From: Oleiagrimonas sp. | GTDB lineage: Bacteria; Pseudomonadota; Gammaproteobacteria; Xanthomonadales; Rhodanobacteraceae | Reading direction: 5' to 3' | Assembly: GCF_027858935.1 (NCBI RefSeq) | Contig: NZ_JAQIBU010000313.1 | Coordinates: 1 to 36,387, forward strand | DNA length: 36,387 bases | In this document: positions 28,401-36,387 of the stretch, piece by piece | How the letters are laid out: each line of letters begins with the position of its first letter | How positions within the stretch are numbered: position 1 is the stretch's first letter | Program-made: the position numbers and the translations under genes | Notes under the pieces: model-generated | What the model was told of the DNA's origin: nothing | Databases searched by the model: none | What the model saw: the letters and a program-made list of their open reading frames with translations, nothing else

Positions 28401-28895
28401 CAGCTCACCGGCATGTTCACCAACCGCTACCGCTGGGCCACGCCAACGCCAAATGCCTTTCACGGCTACATGGCGGCACTGATCAACCGCGGCTCGGCTT
28501 CCGATGGCGACATCTTCGCCTACATGTTCAAGGCCGATCACCTTGGTCCCACCATCGGCAGCCGCACCTGGGCCGGCGTGCGCGGCTATGACGGCCCGTT
28601 CGAACTGCTCGACGGCGACCATCAGACCATTTCCGACGACGGCATGTACGGTCTCAAATCGCAGTGGGTGGTGGAAAACATCGGCGTGTCGCCCGACATC
28701 ACCGTCCACGACGAACCCGGTCAACTCAACCACGGTATGGATGCCCAGCTTCATACCGCCGTGGACAACCTGATGAAAAAGATTCATGACGCACCGCGGA
28801 ACCTGCCGCCACCGCCGCCCTGGACCCCGGCCTTCCCACCGCAGCCGGCCTACCCCAAATGTACCGACCACAGCAACAACAGCACCTGTGGTTGA
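25491..28895 (+). CDS. tricorn-like S41 family periplasmic protease, copy 1
   Basis: Signal peptide; repeated PD40/WD40-like blades (GTQIAYILAKGRSDEIALRSATGG); PDZ region; GESHMYI (Ser-His) and NRGSASDGDIFAYMFK; WVVENIGVSPD. Confidence 0.9.
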   Translation: MRIRLQEWMFGLCVMAGLGWTMTALAASPTVPPATSGPIKALIRYPTMHGDTVVFEAGGNLWKTSLSGGTATRLTSDSGFDMAPHFSPNGRWIAFTGWYQGNTDVYLIPSAGGPVKRLTYHSINAKIGKDKLRPMQDNTVVGWTPDSKKVVFLSRRDSFNPQVMHAYTVAVGGGLPKQLPLPWTGPLSFNANGHEVAYNKLSRVYRPFHRKHYFGGQAQDIWTYDFNTGKSRQITHWKGADVWPMWHGDSIYFTSDRGSHGVQNLWVYSFSKDHFTQLTHFDTYDIDSPTLGRDGIALSDGGDLYVYRFADKKLQKIDVRVPTDGVDSQPYWVDAGKHVSSAAVSPNGKLAVFSAHGALFTVPAKYGSTETLTHDPAADERDPAWSPDGTQIAYILAKGRSDEIALRSATGGPPKLLTHHSSISYQGPLTWSPDGKWITYVDSNEHLWLQNVKTAKRFKVATDPSSRFGFRDIAWSPGSDWLAFSRALPDHKSGLFLYHVTDHSLHGISSGRFDDFSPAFSSNGKYLFFASNRLVNPAMSGFDETMASLDSSGLYAATLNADTASPLAPREPKAVDDHHDKHKSGKDDKTSTAHTGPLHIDLKGLMSRAVQLPVPAANIGDVVASHGVVFYNTRPNPVLGGQLTGEKPQLRAYNLAKRKDLTLDNGGSDLMLSADGSTLLFQSNGHWVLRPGKFDKKAKDKKLDLAHVRRWVEPRAEWNTSFEEAWRNVRDHFLNPELIKSRWAAIGARYRRLLPLATSNNDVTWLIANMMATPGESHMYIGGGSSSGSWKSPASTTADLGADFALDPASGRYKLSRIYHGDNTIPNYRAPLAQPGLKVAVGDYVLAINGQSLKSPTNPYALLSGTYGTTVRLRLSKDASGKHAWTIRVKPVASAAKLHLLAWIRHNRKEVSKLSGGKIGYVYMEDMEATGMHEFIRQYYSQTHKQAIIFDDRWNLGGFIDPFLFDRIDRQLTGMFTNRYRWATPTPNAFHGYMAALINRGSASDGDIFAYMFKADHLGPTIGSRTWAGVRGYDGPFELLDGDHQTISDDGMYGLKSQWVVENIGVSPDITVHDEPGQLNHGMDAQLHTAVDNLMKKIHDAPRNLPPPPPWTPAFPPQPAYPKCTDHSNNSTCG

Positions 28896-28949
28896 GCCCG
28901 TCACGATCGCAGGTGCAATGATCACCTGACGTACAAACCGTTGACGACA

Positions 28950-28978
28950 AGGAGGGGCCTTTGGCCCCTCCTTTTTTT
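28950..28978 (+). terminator. rho-independent terminator after copy 1
   Basis: AGGAGGGGCC-TTT-GGCCCCTCCT followed by a T run. Confidence 0.88.
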
Positions 28979-29115
28979 GGTCTTGCCACGTCGCACCGTC
29001 GGGCGTCTTGCCCAGGGCACGTGACTTCCTCCACTTGAAGAGGCTCGCTGCAGATTCGAAAATCGAAAATCTGTGTGCCTGTTTCAGACCATGGAATTCC
29101 GGAGGAGAGGGGACG

Positions 29116-32100
29116 ATGAAGAAGCGGCTGAAGATGTGGTTGGGATGCCTGTGCATGGTGGCGTGTCTGGGGTGGACCGTCATGGCGACGGCCGCGCCCC
29201 CTGCCGTCACCAGCGGTCCGCAGGACGTGCTGATCCGCTATCCGACCATGCACGGCAACAGCGTGGTCTTCGAGGCCGCCGGCAACCTGTGGCGCACCAC
29301 CCTTGAGGGCGGGACCGCCACGCAGCTGACCGCCGACAGCGGCTTCGACATGGCGCCGCATTACTCACCCGACGGCAAATGGGTGGCCTTCACCGGCTGG
29401 TACCAGGGCAATACCGACGTCTACGTGATTCCCGCCACGGGAGGACCGGTCCGGCGCCTGACGTACCACTCGATCAACCGCAAGGCCGGCAAGGACAAGT
29501 TGCGCACCAGCCAGGACAATATCGTCCTGGGCTGGACGCCGGACAGCAAGCAAGTCGTGTTCCTTTCCCGTCGCACCAGCTTCAATCCCCAGGTGATGCA
29601 TGCCTTCACCGTGCCCCTGGGCGGAGGCCTGCCCACGCAACTGCCGCTGCCCTGGACCGGACCGCTCTCATTCAACGCCAGCGGCACCGCGGTGGCCTAC
29701 AACAAACTCGCGCGCGTGTACCGGCCATTTCATCGCAAGCACTATTACGGCGGCCAGGCGCAGGACATCTGGACCTACGATTTCAAGACGGAAAAGAGCC
29801 GCCAGATCACGCACTGGAAGGGCGCCGACGTCTGGCCGATGTGGCACGAGGACACGATCTACTTCACCTCCGACCGTGGCGACCACGGCGTGCAGAACCT
29901 GTGGTCGTATTCGCTGGACGCGAACCGGTTCACCCAGCTGACCCATTTCGACACCTATGACTTGGACTCACCAACGCTGGGCGATGACGGCATCGCGCTT
30001 TCCGACGGGGGCGACCTGTACGTGTATTCCTTCAAGGACAGCCAGCTGCACAGGATCCACGTGCGCGTGCCCCTGGACGGCACCAGTATGCAGCCCCATT
30101 GGGCCGATGCCGGCAAGATGATCAACGGCGCCGGCGTCGCGCCCAACGGCAAGCTGGCGGTGTTCTCGGGGCGCGGTGCCCTGTTCACGGTGCCCGCCAC
30201 GCATGGCAGCACCCAGACCCTGACCCGTGATGCCTCGGCCGACGAGCGCGATCCCGTCTGGTCCCCCGACGGCAAGCAGATCGCCTACATCCTGGCCAGC
30301 GGCCGCAGCCAGGAAATTGCCCTGCGCAGCGCCACGGGCGGACCGCCGCGCCTGCTGACCCACGACTCGACCGTCAGCTACCAGGGCCCGCTGACCTGGA
30401 GCCCCGACGGCCACTGGATCACCTACGTCACCGCCACCCGGCAACTTTGGCTGCAGAACGTGAAGACCGGCAAGCGCTACCAGGTGGCGACCGACGCCAG
30501 CACCCGCTATGCCTTCCAGGATGTCGCGTGGTCTCCGGGCAGCGACTGGATGGCCTTTTCGCGCGCGCTCGACAACCACAAGGACGGCCTGTTCCTCTAC
30601 CACCTGACCGACCACAGCCTGCACGGCATCAGCAGCGGGCAGTTCGACGATAGCCAACCTGCGTTTTCGTCGGACGGCAAATACCTGTTCTTCGCCTCCG
30701 ATCGCCTGGTCAACCTGACCGGCAGCATGGGCGATCCCAGCAGCACCGCCAACCTCGACAGCAGCGGTCTGTACGCCACGACCCTGTCGAACAACACGTC
30801 CTCCCCGCTGGCCCCGCGCCAGCCCAAGGCCACCGGCACGACCGGGGACAAGCACAACAAGGACGCCGGCAAGAACAAGGAAAAGGCCATTGGCCCGCTG
30901 CACATCGACCTGGCCGGCCTGATGTCGCGCGCCGTGCAGTTGCCGGTGCCGGCGAGCAACATCAGCGGCGTGACAGCGGCCAAAGGCGTGGTTTTCTACA
31001 GCACCCAGCCCAACTATGTCATCGGCGGCCACCTCACCGGCGAAAAGTCCGAGCTGCGCGCCTATGACCTGGACAAGCGCAAGGACCGCAAACTGGACGA
31101 CGGTGGCCAGGGACTGATGCTGTCCGCGGACGGCTCGACCCTGCTGTACCGGTCCAAGGGCAAGTGGGTACTGCGGCCGGCCACCTTTGCAAAGAAGGCC
31201 AAGAAGCAGACCCTGGACACCACACACCTGCGCCGTTGGGTCCAGCCGCGGGCCGAATGGGCGACGATCTTCGGCGAAGCCTGGCGTGATGTGCGCGACT
31301 ATTTCCTCAACCCGGACCTGATCAAGGCCCACTGGGCCGGCATGGGCCAGCGCTACGAAAAGCTGCTCCCGCGCGCCGCCAGCCGCAATGACGTGACCTG
31401 GGTGATCGCCAACATGATCGCGACCTTCGGCCAGAGCCACATGTACATTTCCGGCGGCGACCTCGGCTGGAAGAGCCCGTCCACGGAAACCGCCGACCTG
31501 GGCGCGAATTTCGCCCTTGACCCGGCCTCCGGGCGCTACCGCCTGGCACGCATCTTCCATGGCGACAACACCCTGCCCGGCTACCGCGCGCCGCTGGCGC
31601 AGCCGGGTCTGAAGGTGTCCACCGGCGACTACGTATTGGCGATCAACGGCCAGTCGTTGAAAGCGCCGATGAACCCCTATGCCCTTCTCAACGGCACCTA
31701 CGGCACCACCGTCAGCCTGCGCCTGTCGCGTCACGCCTCGGGCCGCGATGCCTGGACCATCCAGGTCAAGCCGATCGCCAACGCCACCAAGCTGCACCTG
31801 CTGGCCTGGATCCGGCACAACCGCGCACGCGTGGACAAGCTCTCCGGCGGCAAGATCGGCTATGTCTACCTCAATGACTTCGAACCCACCGGCGCGCATG
31901 AATTCATCCGCCAGTACTACAGCCAGTTGGACAAGCAGGGCATCATCTTCGACGACCGCTGGAACCTTGGCGGGTCCGACGCACTGGAAATGACCATCTT
32001 CTCGCGCATCGCGCGCACGCCGGTCAACATGTTCACCTCACGCTATGGCCGGACCCATACCGCCCCCACGGCGTTCCATGGCTACAAGGCGGTGGTCTAC

Positions 32101-32511
32101 AACCGCGGCTCGGCCTCCAACGGCGACCGCTTCCCCTACATGTTCAAGACCGCGCACCTGGGCCCGATCATCGGCGACCGAAGCTGGGCTGGCGTGCGCG
32201 GCACGGACGGATCGTTCCAGCTGATGGACGGCGGTCGCATGACCATTTCCGACACCGGCGTGTACAGCATGGACTCGAAATGGACCGTGGAAAACATCGG
32301 GGTGATCCCCGACGTGACCGCGCACAACGATCCGGGCCAGCTCCTGCATGGCCACGACAACCAGCTGGAAACCACCATCAATATCCTGATGAAGAAGATC
32401 AAGGCTTCGCCGCGCAAGCTGCCGCCGCCTCCGCCCTGGACCCCGGCCTTTCCACCGCAACCGGCCTACCCCAAGTGCACGGACCAGATGAACAGCAGCA
32501 CCTGCGGCTGA
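29116..32511 (+). CDS. tricorn-like S41 family periplasmic protease, copy 2
   Basis: MKKRLKMWLGCLCMVACLGWTVMATAAPP signal peptide; near-collinear with copy 1; GQSHMYI and NRGSASNGDRFPYMFK; SD GGAGGAGAGG. Confidence 0.9.
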   Translation: MKKRLKMWLGCLCMVACLGWTVMATAAPPAVTSGPQDVLIRYPTMHGNSVVFEAAGNLWRTTLEGGTATQLTADSGFDMAPHYSPDGKWVAFTGWYQGNTDVYVIPATGGPVRRLTYHSINRKAGKDKLRTSQDNIVLGWTPDSKQVVFLSRRTSFNPQVMHAFTVPLGGGLPTQLPLPWTGPLSFNASGTAVAYNKLARVYRPFHRKHYYGGQAQDIWTYDFKTEKSRQITHWKGADVWPMWHEDTIYFTSDRGDHGVQNLWSYSLDANRFTQLTHFDTYDLDSPTLGDDGIALSDGGDLYVYSFKDSQLHRIHVRVPLDGTSMQPHWADAGKMINGAGVAPNGKLAVFSGRGALFTVPATHGSTQTLTRDASADERDPVWSPDGKQIAYILASGRSQEIALRSATGGPPRLLTHDSTVSYQGPLTWSPDGHWITYVTATRQLWLQNVKTGKRYQVATDASTRYAFQDVAWSPGSDWMAFSRALDNHKDGLFLYHLTDHSLHGISSGQFDDSQPAFSSDGKYLFFASDRLVNLTGSMGDPSSTANLDSSGLYATTLSNNTSSPLAPRQPKATGTTGDKHNKDAGKNKEKAIGPLHIDLAGLMSRAVQLPVPASNISGVTAAKGVVFYSTQPNYVIGGHLTGEKSELRAYDLDKRKDRKLDDGGQGLMLSADGSTLLYRSKGKWVLRPATFAKKAKKQTLDTTHLRRWVQPRAEWATIFGEAWRDVRDYFLNPDLIKAHWAGMGQRYEKLLPRAASRNDVTWVIANMIATFGQSHMYISGGDLGWKSPSTETADLGANFALDPASGRYRLARIFHGDNTLPGYRAPLAQPGLKVSTGDYVLAINGQSLKAPMNPYALLNGTYGTTVSLRLSRHASGRDAWTIQVKPIANATKLHLLAWIRHNRARVDKLSGGKIGYVYLNDFEPTGAHEFIRQYYSQLDKQGIIFDDRWNLGGSDALEMTIFSRIARTPVNMFTSRYGRTHTAPTAFHGYKAVVYNRGSASNGDRFPYMFKTAHLGPIIGDRSWAGVRGTDGSFQLMDGGRMTISDTGVYSMDSKWTVENIGVIPDVTAHNDPGQLLHGHDNQLETTINILMKKIKASPRKLPPPPPWTPAFPPQPAYPKCTDQMNSSTCG

Positions 32512-32522
32512 AGTGTGCGGGC

Positions 32523-32560
32523 ATGCCTTGACCCCAGCATTTCTGCTGGGGTCAAGGCAT
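32523..32560. terminator. long perfect inverted repeat (17-bp stem, 4-nt loop), probable terminator or structured 3' end
   Basis: ATGCCTTGACCCCAGCA-TTTC-TGCTGGGGTCAAGGCAT, 11 bp after the stop of copy 2; no T tract. Confidence 0.6.
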
Positions 32561-32760
32561 TCGGGACTCAGTCCTTCACAGTCGGTCCGGGCATGGCCCG
32601 GGCCGAGCGCAAGGGCCCCACGCTCTCCGTCACAGCAGCGGCGGACCCGCCACAACACGGCTCATGCGCAGCTGCACGGCGCTGGACGCAGCCGCTTGCC
32701 AACACCTTCTCCAGCGCCAGGAGCCTCGGGTTCATCCTTCGGTTGAAGGCGCGGATGGGG

Positions 32761-33069
32761 TCAGCGGCGCCAGATCAGGCTGCGCACCAGCAGCCCCAGC
32801 GCCAACACAGCCGAAAACCCACCGTAGGCATACAGCACCGGCGCCGTCAGCTGCCAGACATCGATATGACCGGGACGCGAATAGGCGGCGGCCGAGATGA
32901 AGGCATAGCGGGTCAGAAGCACAGCGGTCACCGCGGCCAGCACGATCGCTACCGTATCGACCAAGCGACGTCCATGGGTACGCGGCAGTGATTTGGGATA
33001 GCTCCAGTAGGCCCACGCCATGATCAGCAGCCAGGGACCCAGCAGGAACAGCGCGAGATAGTCGATCAT
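32761..33069 (-). CDS. small integral membrane protein
   Basis: MIDYLALFLLGPWLLIMAWAYWSYPKSLPRTHGRRLVDTVAIVLAAVTAVLL...; ATGA overlap with trpS stop. Confidence 0.7.
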   Translation of the reverse strand: MIDYLALFLLGPWLLIMAWAYWSYPKSLPRTHGRRLVDTVAIVLAAVTAVLLTRYAFISAAAYSRPGHIDVWQLTAPVLYAYGGFSAVLALGLLVRSLIWRR

Positions 33070-34433
33070 GCATCGTTCTCCGCGGCCAGCTCCCGCAGGC
33101 TCTCGCGCAGTCGTGAGGTCGCCTCTTCATGACCGGCGACGGAGATCGGTGGCGACAGCGCCACGGCCTGACCTTGCTGACGCAGCTCCAGGACCCCGTC
33201 GGCGAGCACGATCTCAAGATCATCCACGCCGCCCAGCAAGGTCTGGATCGCCTGGCCGGACGCCTTGGGGTCGTCGAAACCTCTGGAAAGTGCGAGTTCC
33301 TCGCCATCGGCGGACAGCAAGCGAAAGCGGAAGCGACCATCACCATCGCGAAAGCTCACCAGACGCGGGCCCTTGTGGGCCTTTTTCTTGCGCTTGTCCT
33401 TATCGTTGGCGGGCAGCGGACGGACCGTGCCGTGCCCGAGGCCGACCGCCTCGCGCAACTCGGCAAGCAGTGGCGTGGCGATGAAGCGTGCGCGCTCGGC
33501 GCCCGCCATCAGGACCGCTTCCACTTCGTGCGGATGGGCCATCAGATGCTCGTACCGCTCACGCATCGGCGCCAGCTCGCGGTCGATGCGCTCGAACAGC
33601 CGTTGCTTGGCCTCGCCCCAACCCAGACCTTCATGCAGTGCGCTGCGGAAAGCCCCGGTCTCATCCGGATCGGCAAAGGCACGGAAGATGGTGAACAACG
33701 CGGTGCCCTCGGCATCCTTGGCCTCACCCGGCTCGCGCGAGTCGGTGACGATGCGCAGGATCGCCTTGCGCAAGGCTTTGGGGCCGCCCTCGAACAGCGG
33801 GATGGTGTTGTCGTAGCTCTTGGACATCTTGCGACCATCCAGACCCGGAAGCGTCGCCACCTGCTCCTCGATGGCGGCCTCAGGCAACACGAAGAACTCG
33901 CGACCGTACAGGTGGTTGAAACGCTGCGCGATGTCGCGCGCCATCTCGATGTGCTGCACCTGATCACGCCCCACCGGCACCTTGTGCGCGTTGAAAGCGA
34001 GGATGTCGGCAGCCATCAGCACCGGATACATGTACAAGCCCGCGGTAATCCCCGCATCCGGATCCTCGCCGGCCTCGCTGTTGGCGTCCACCGCTGCCTT
34101 GTAGGCATGCGCGCGGTTCAGCAGACCCTTGGCAGTGACGCAAGTCAGCAGCCAGGTGAGCTCGGGAATTTCGGGAATATCTGACTGGCGGTACAGGGTC
34201 ACCCGCTCGGGATCAAGGCCCGCTGCCAACCACGCGGCGGCGATCGCCAGACGCGAATGCTGGACACGTGCGGGGTCGTCGCACTTGATCAGCGAGTGAT
34301 AGTCGGCCATGAAGTAGAAGGCATCGACGCCATCGACGCGGCTGGCCGCCAGCGCGGGGCGGATCGCCCCGACATAGTTGCCCAGGTGAGGAATGCCGCT
34401 GGTGGTGATCCCGGTGAGAACTCGCATGGTCAT
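33066..34433 (-). CDS. trpS: tryptophanyl-tRNA synthetase with C-terminal extension
   Basis: RVLTGITTSGIPHLGNYVGAIRPAL (HIGH-like), DGRKMSKSYDNTIPLF (KMSKS); extra C-terminus after KDKRKKKAHKGP. Confidence 0.96.
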   Translation of the reverse strand: MTMRVLTGITTSGIPHLGNYVGAIRPALAASRVDGVDAFYFMADYHSLIKCDDPARVQHSRLAIAAAWLAAGLDPERVTLYRQSDIPEIPELTWLLTCVTAKGLLNRAHAYKAAVDANSEAGEDPDAGITAGLYMYPVLMAADILAFNAHKVPVGRDQVQHIEMARDIAQRFNHLYGREFFVLPEAAIEEQVATLPGLDGRKMSKSYDNTIPLFEGGPKALRKAILRIVTDSREPGEAKDAEGTALFTIFRAFADPDETGAFRSALHEGLGWGEAKQRLFERIDRELAPMRERYEHLMAHPHEVEAVLMAGAERARFIATPLLAELREAVGLGHGTVRPLPANDKDKRKKKAHKGPRLVSFRDGDGRFRFRLLSADGEELALSRGFDDPKASGQAIQTLLGGVDDLEIVLADGVLELRQQGQAVALSPPISVAGHEEATSRLRESLRELAAENDA

Positions 34434-34511
34434 CGTGCGCTGCGCAAGGGCTCCTGAGTGTACGGCAAGACATGCCTGGAGCCCATTGCCCGAGTCGCGC
34501 CGTCGTTTCCG

Positions 34512-35432
34512 TCAGCTGCGGATCAGGGTGGACTTGCCGAACAGGCTCTCGATCAGGTCCACGGCGACTTCGGCCGTGCGGTTGTGATCGTCGAAAGCGG
34601 GATTGAGCTCAACCACGTCCAGTGAGCCCATGCAGCCGCTGTCGGCGATCATCTCCATGCCCAGCTGCGCTTCACGGTAGTTGGGTCCGCCGGGAACAGT
34701 GGTGCCCACACCGGGGGCGATCGACGGGTCCAGGTAATCGACGTCGAAGCTCACGTGCAGGTGCGTGTCCTGATCGAGGCCAGCCAGTGCCGCCTGCATC
34801 GCCTGCTTCATGCCGAATTCATCGATGAAGCGCATATCGTAGACCTCCAGTCCGGCTTCGTGGACGAGCTTTTTCTCGCCATCGTCCACCGAGCGGATTC
34901 CGACCTGGCGCATGACCGAGGGGTCGATGGCCGGTTCGCTGCCACCCAATTCGACCAGCCGCTTGGGCCCGTGCCCGCACAGGCAGGCCACCGGCATGCC
35001 ATGAATGTTGCCGGACGGAGTCAGTTCGCTGGTGTTGAAGTCGGTATGCGCATCCAGCCAGATCACGCGCAGCTTGCGGCCCTGCTCGCGGCAGTGCCGG
35101 GCCACAGCGGTGATCGAACCGATCGCCAGACAGTGATCGCCGCCCATCATGAGCGGCATGCGCCCGAGGCTCAGCTCGTCGTACACCGCGTCCATGGTCG
35201 CGCGGTTCCAGGCCACGACACCATCAAGGTGGCGGTAGCCGTCACTGGGCGGCAACCACGGGTTGGTCGGACCCGCCAGATTGCCACGATCGACCACATC
35301 CACGCCGCGCTCGCGCAGCACCTTGTCGATGTTGGCCACGCGCAAGGCATCGGGGCCCATCAGCGCGCCACGATGACCCGCACCAATGTCGGTGGGAACG
35401 CCGATGAGGGAAACCGGGGAAAACTTGGTCAT
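34512..35432 (-). CDS. rocF: arginase
   Basis: MTKFSPVSLIGVPTDIGAGHRGALMGPDALR...MMGGDHCLAIGS, VIWLDAHTDFN, VSFDVDYLDPSIAPGVGT; Mn2+ binding motifs. Confidence 0.95.
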   Translation of the reverse strand: MTKFSPVSLIGVPTDIGAGHRGALMGPDALRVANIDKVLRERGVDVVDRGNLAGPTNPWLPPSDGYRHLDGVVAWNRATMDAVYDELSLGRMPLMMGGDHCLAIGSITAVARHCREQGRKLRVIWLDAHTDFNTSELTPSGNIHGMPVACLCGHGPKRLVELGGSEPAIDPSVMRQVGIRSVDDGEKKLVHEAGLEVYDMRFIDEFGMKQAMQAALAGLDQDTHLHVSFDVDYLDPSIAPGVGTTVPGGPNYREAQLGMEMIADSGCMGSLDVVELNPAFDDHNRTAEVAVDLIESLFGKSTLIRS

Positions 35433-35647
35433 ATCTATACCTGCTGTCTTGAACGTCGTGTGGGATTCGGCGCGTGTCATCGCGGGGCGTTGGGGACCTC
35501 GTGCACGTCCGCAGCCGTCAAGGTGACCGGTGTCCTTGCGTCCGGTCAGGCGGGATGGGATGGCGGGCCGCCCACGGGCCGCGATGCCGGGCCGCACGGT
35601 AATGGACCATTGTAGCGCAATGTGTTCTCAACCCTGGCCCGCCGGGG

Positions 35648-35875
35648 TCATCCCGTATCACGGAGGCCCCGCGGTGACTCGGCATACGCCGCCGCGGCTG
35701 CCGCGGATCCGGACAGGCCCTGCTCGACCATGGATGCATGTACACGCAGCGCCAGAACGACCGCTTGGTACTGGCCGATATTGTAGGCGGCCATCGTCTT
35801 CATGCCGCGGTCCACAGCTTACAGGTCCACTGCACCGTGCAGCTGGTCGCGAAGGTTCTGGATGCTGTCGCTCAT
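35648..35875 (-). pseudogene. short ORF coupled to the ackA stop, interrupted by in-frame TAA
   Basis: MSDSIQNLRDQLHGAVDL*AVDRGMKTMAAYNIGQYQAVVLALRVHASMVEQGLSGSAAAAAYAESPRGLRDTG*; ATGA overlap with ackA stop; TAA at 35819-35821. Confidence 0.35.
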
Positions 35876-36387
35876 GACCTTTCGGTGTCGGTGTCGGTGG
35901 CCGAAGCGGCCGATGATGGCGGCTCGATCTCAAGGATCCGTGCAGCCGCGCGCGCGATCATGATCTCCTCGTCGGTGGCCATGACATACACGGCGACACG
36001 GCCCGAGGGCAGCGAGATCCGCGATGGGTCCCCTGCATTGCGCTGTGCATCCAGTTCGATGCCCAAGAAACCCAGCCCCTCACAGATGCGCTGCCGGATC
36101 GTTGGCGCGTGTTCACCGATGCCGCCCGCGAACACGAGTACATCCAGCCCGCCCAGCACGGCGGCAAAGGCGCCGATCCGCTTGCGGACCTCGTAGCAGA
36201 ACATCGCCACCGCCTCGGCAGCATGCGCATCATCCGCCTCCCGCGCCAGCAGGTCGTGCATGTCGCCGCTGGTCCCGGACACGCCCAAAAGCCCGGATTC
36301 GTCGTTGACCAGCGCGTTGAAGCGTGCCGGACTCATCGACTCGGTCTGTGCCAGATACCGGTACAGGGAAGGATCGAGGTCGCCGGA
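35872..36387 (-). CDS. ackA: acetate kinase, C-terminal part (5' end beyond window)
   Basis: SGDLDPSLYRYLAQTESMSPARFNALVNDESGLLGVSGTSGDMHDLL...LDVLVFAGGIGEHAPTIRQRICEGLGFLGIELD. Confidence 0.95.
   Translation of the reverse strand, partial: SGDLDPSLYRYLAQTESMSPARFNALVNDESGLLGVSGTSGDMHDLLAREADDAHAAEAVAMFCYEVRKRIGAFAAVLGGLDVLVFAGGIGEHAPTIRQRICEGLGFLGIELDAQRNAGDPSRISLPSGRVAVYVMATDEEIMIARAAARILEIEPPSSAASATDTDTERS

Noticed and set aside
1-36387. CRISPR arrays, transposases, prophage genes, rRNA
   Set aside because: No regular direct-repeat/spacer pattern, transposase or phage motifs, or rRNA sequence seen on reading through.

Overview
GC-rich gammaproteobacterial chromosome window; the gene content (TrpS with a C-terminal extension, fabA-fabB, tricorn-type proteases, PLPAGEG-type intergenic repeats) suggests a Xanthomonadales/Rhodanobacteraceae-like host, which is an inference. 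About 2.3-16.3 kb looks like an anoxic-lifestyle island. It holds a five-gene operon (group-III-type truncated globin, SirB2-like protein, PLP decarboxylase, prephenate-dehydrogenase-like protein, UbiD), ubiU-ubiV, a divergent small Cys protein, fabA-fabB-hlyIII, a chorismate-mutase/UbiT fusion, and hemN-fnr. FNR/ANR-type boxes (YTGAT-N4-RTCAA) sit upstream of each of these units. At three of them (globin, small Cys ORF, hemN) the box centre is exactly 41.5 bp from the start codon, which predicts leaderless FNR class II transcripts. The most notable object is the single ORF fusing an AroQ-type chorismate mutase to the SCP2-type UbiT protein, with a strong FNR box inside the linker. Together with the prephenate-dehydrogenase-like gene, it suggests that local prephenate supply is coupled to O2-independent ubiquinone hydroxylation by the U32 proteins UbiU/UbiV. 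The rest of the window is mostly ordinary: tyrosine catabolism (fahA, hmgA, hpd, marR), kynA, an E1alpha/E1beta/E2 2-oxoacid dehydrogenase operon, two tandem tricorn-like proteases, trpS, arginase and a partial ackA.
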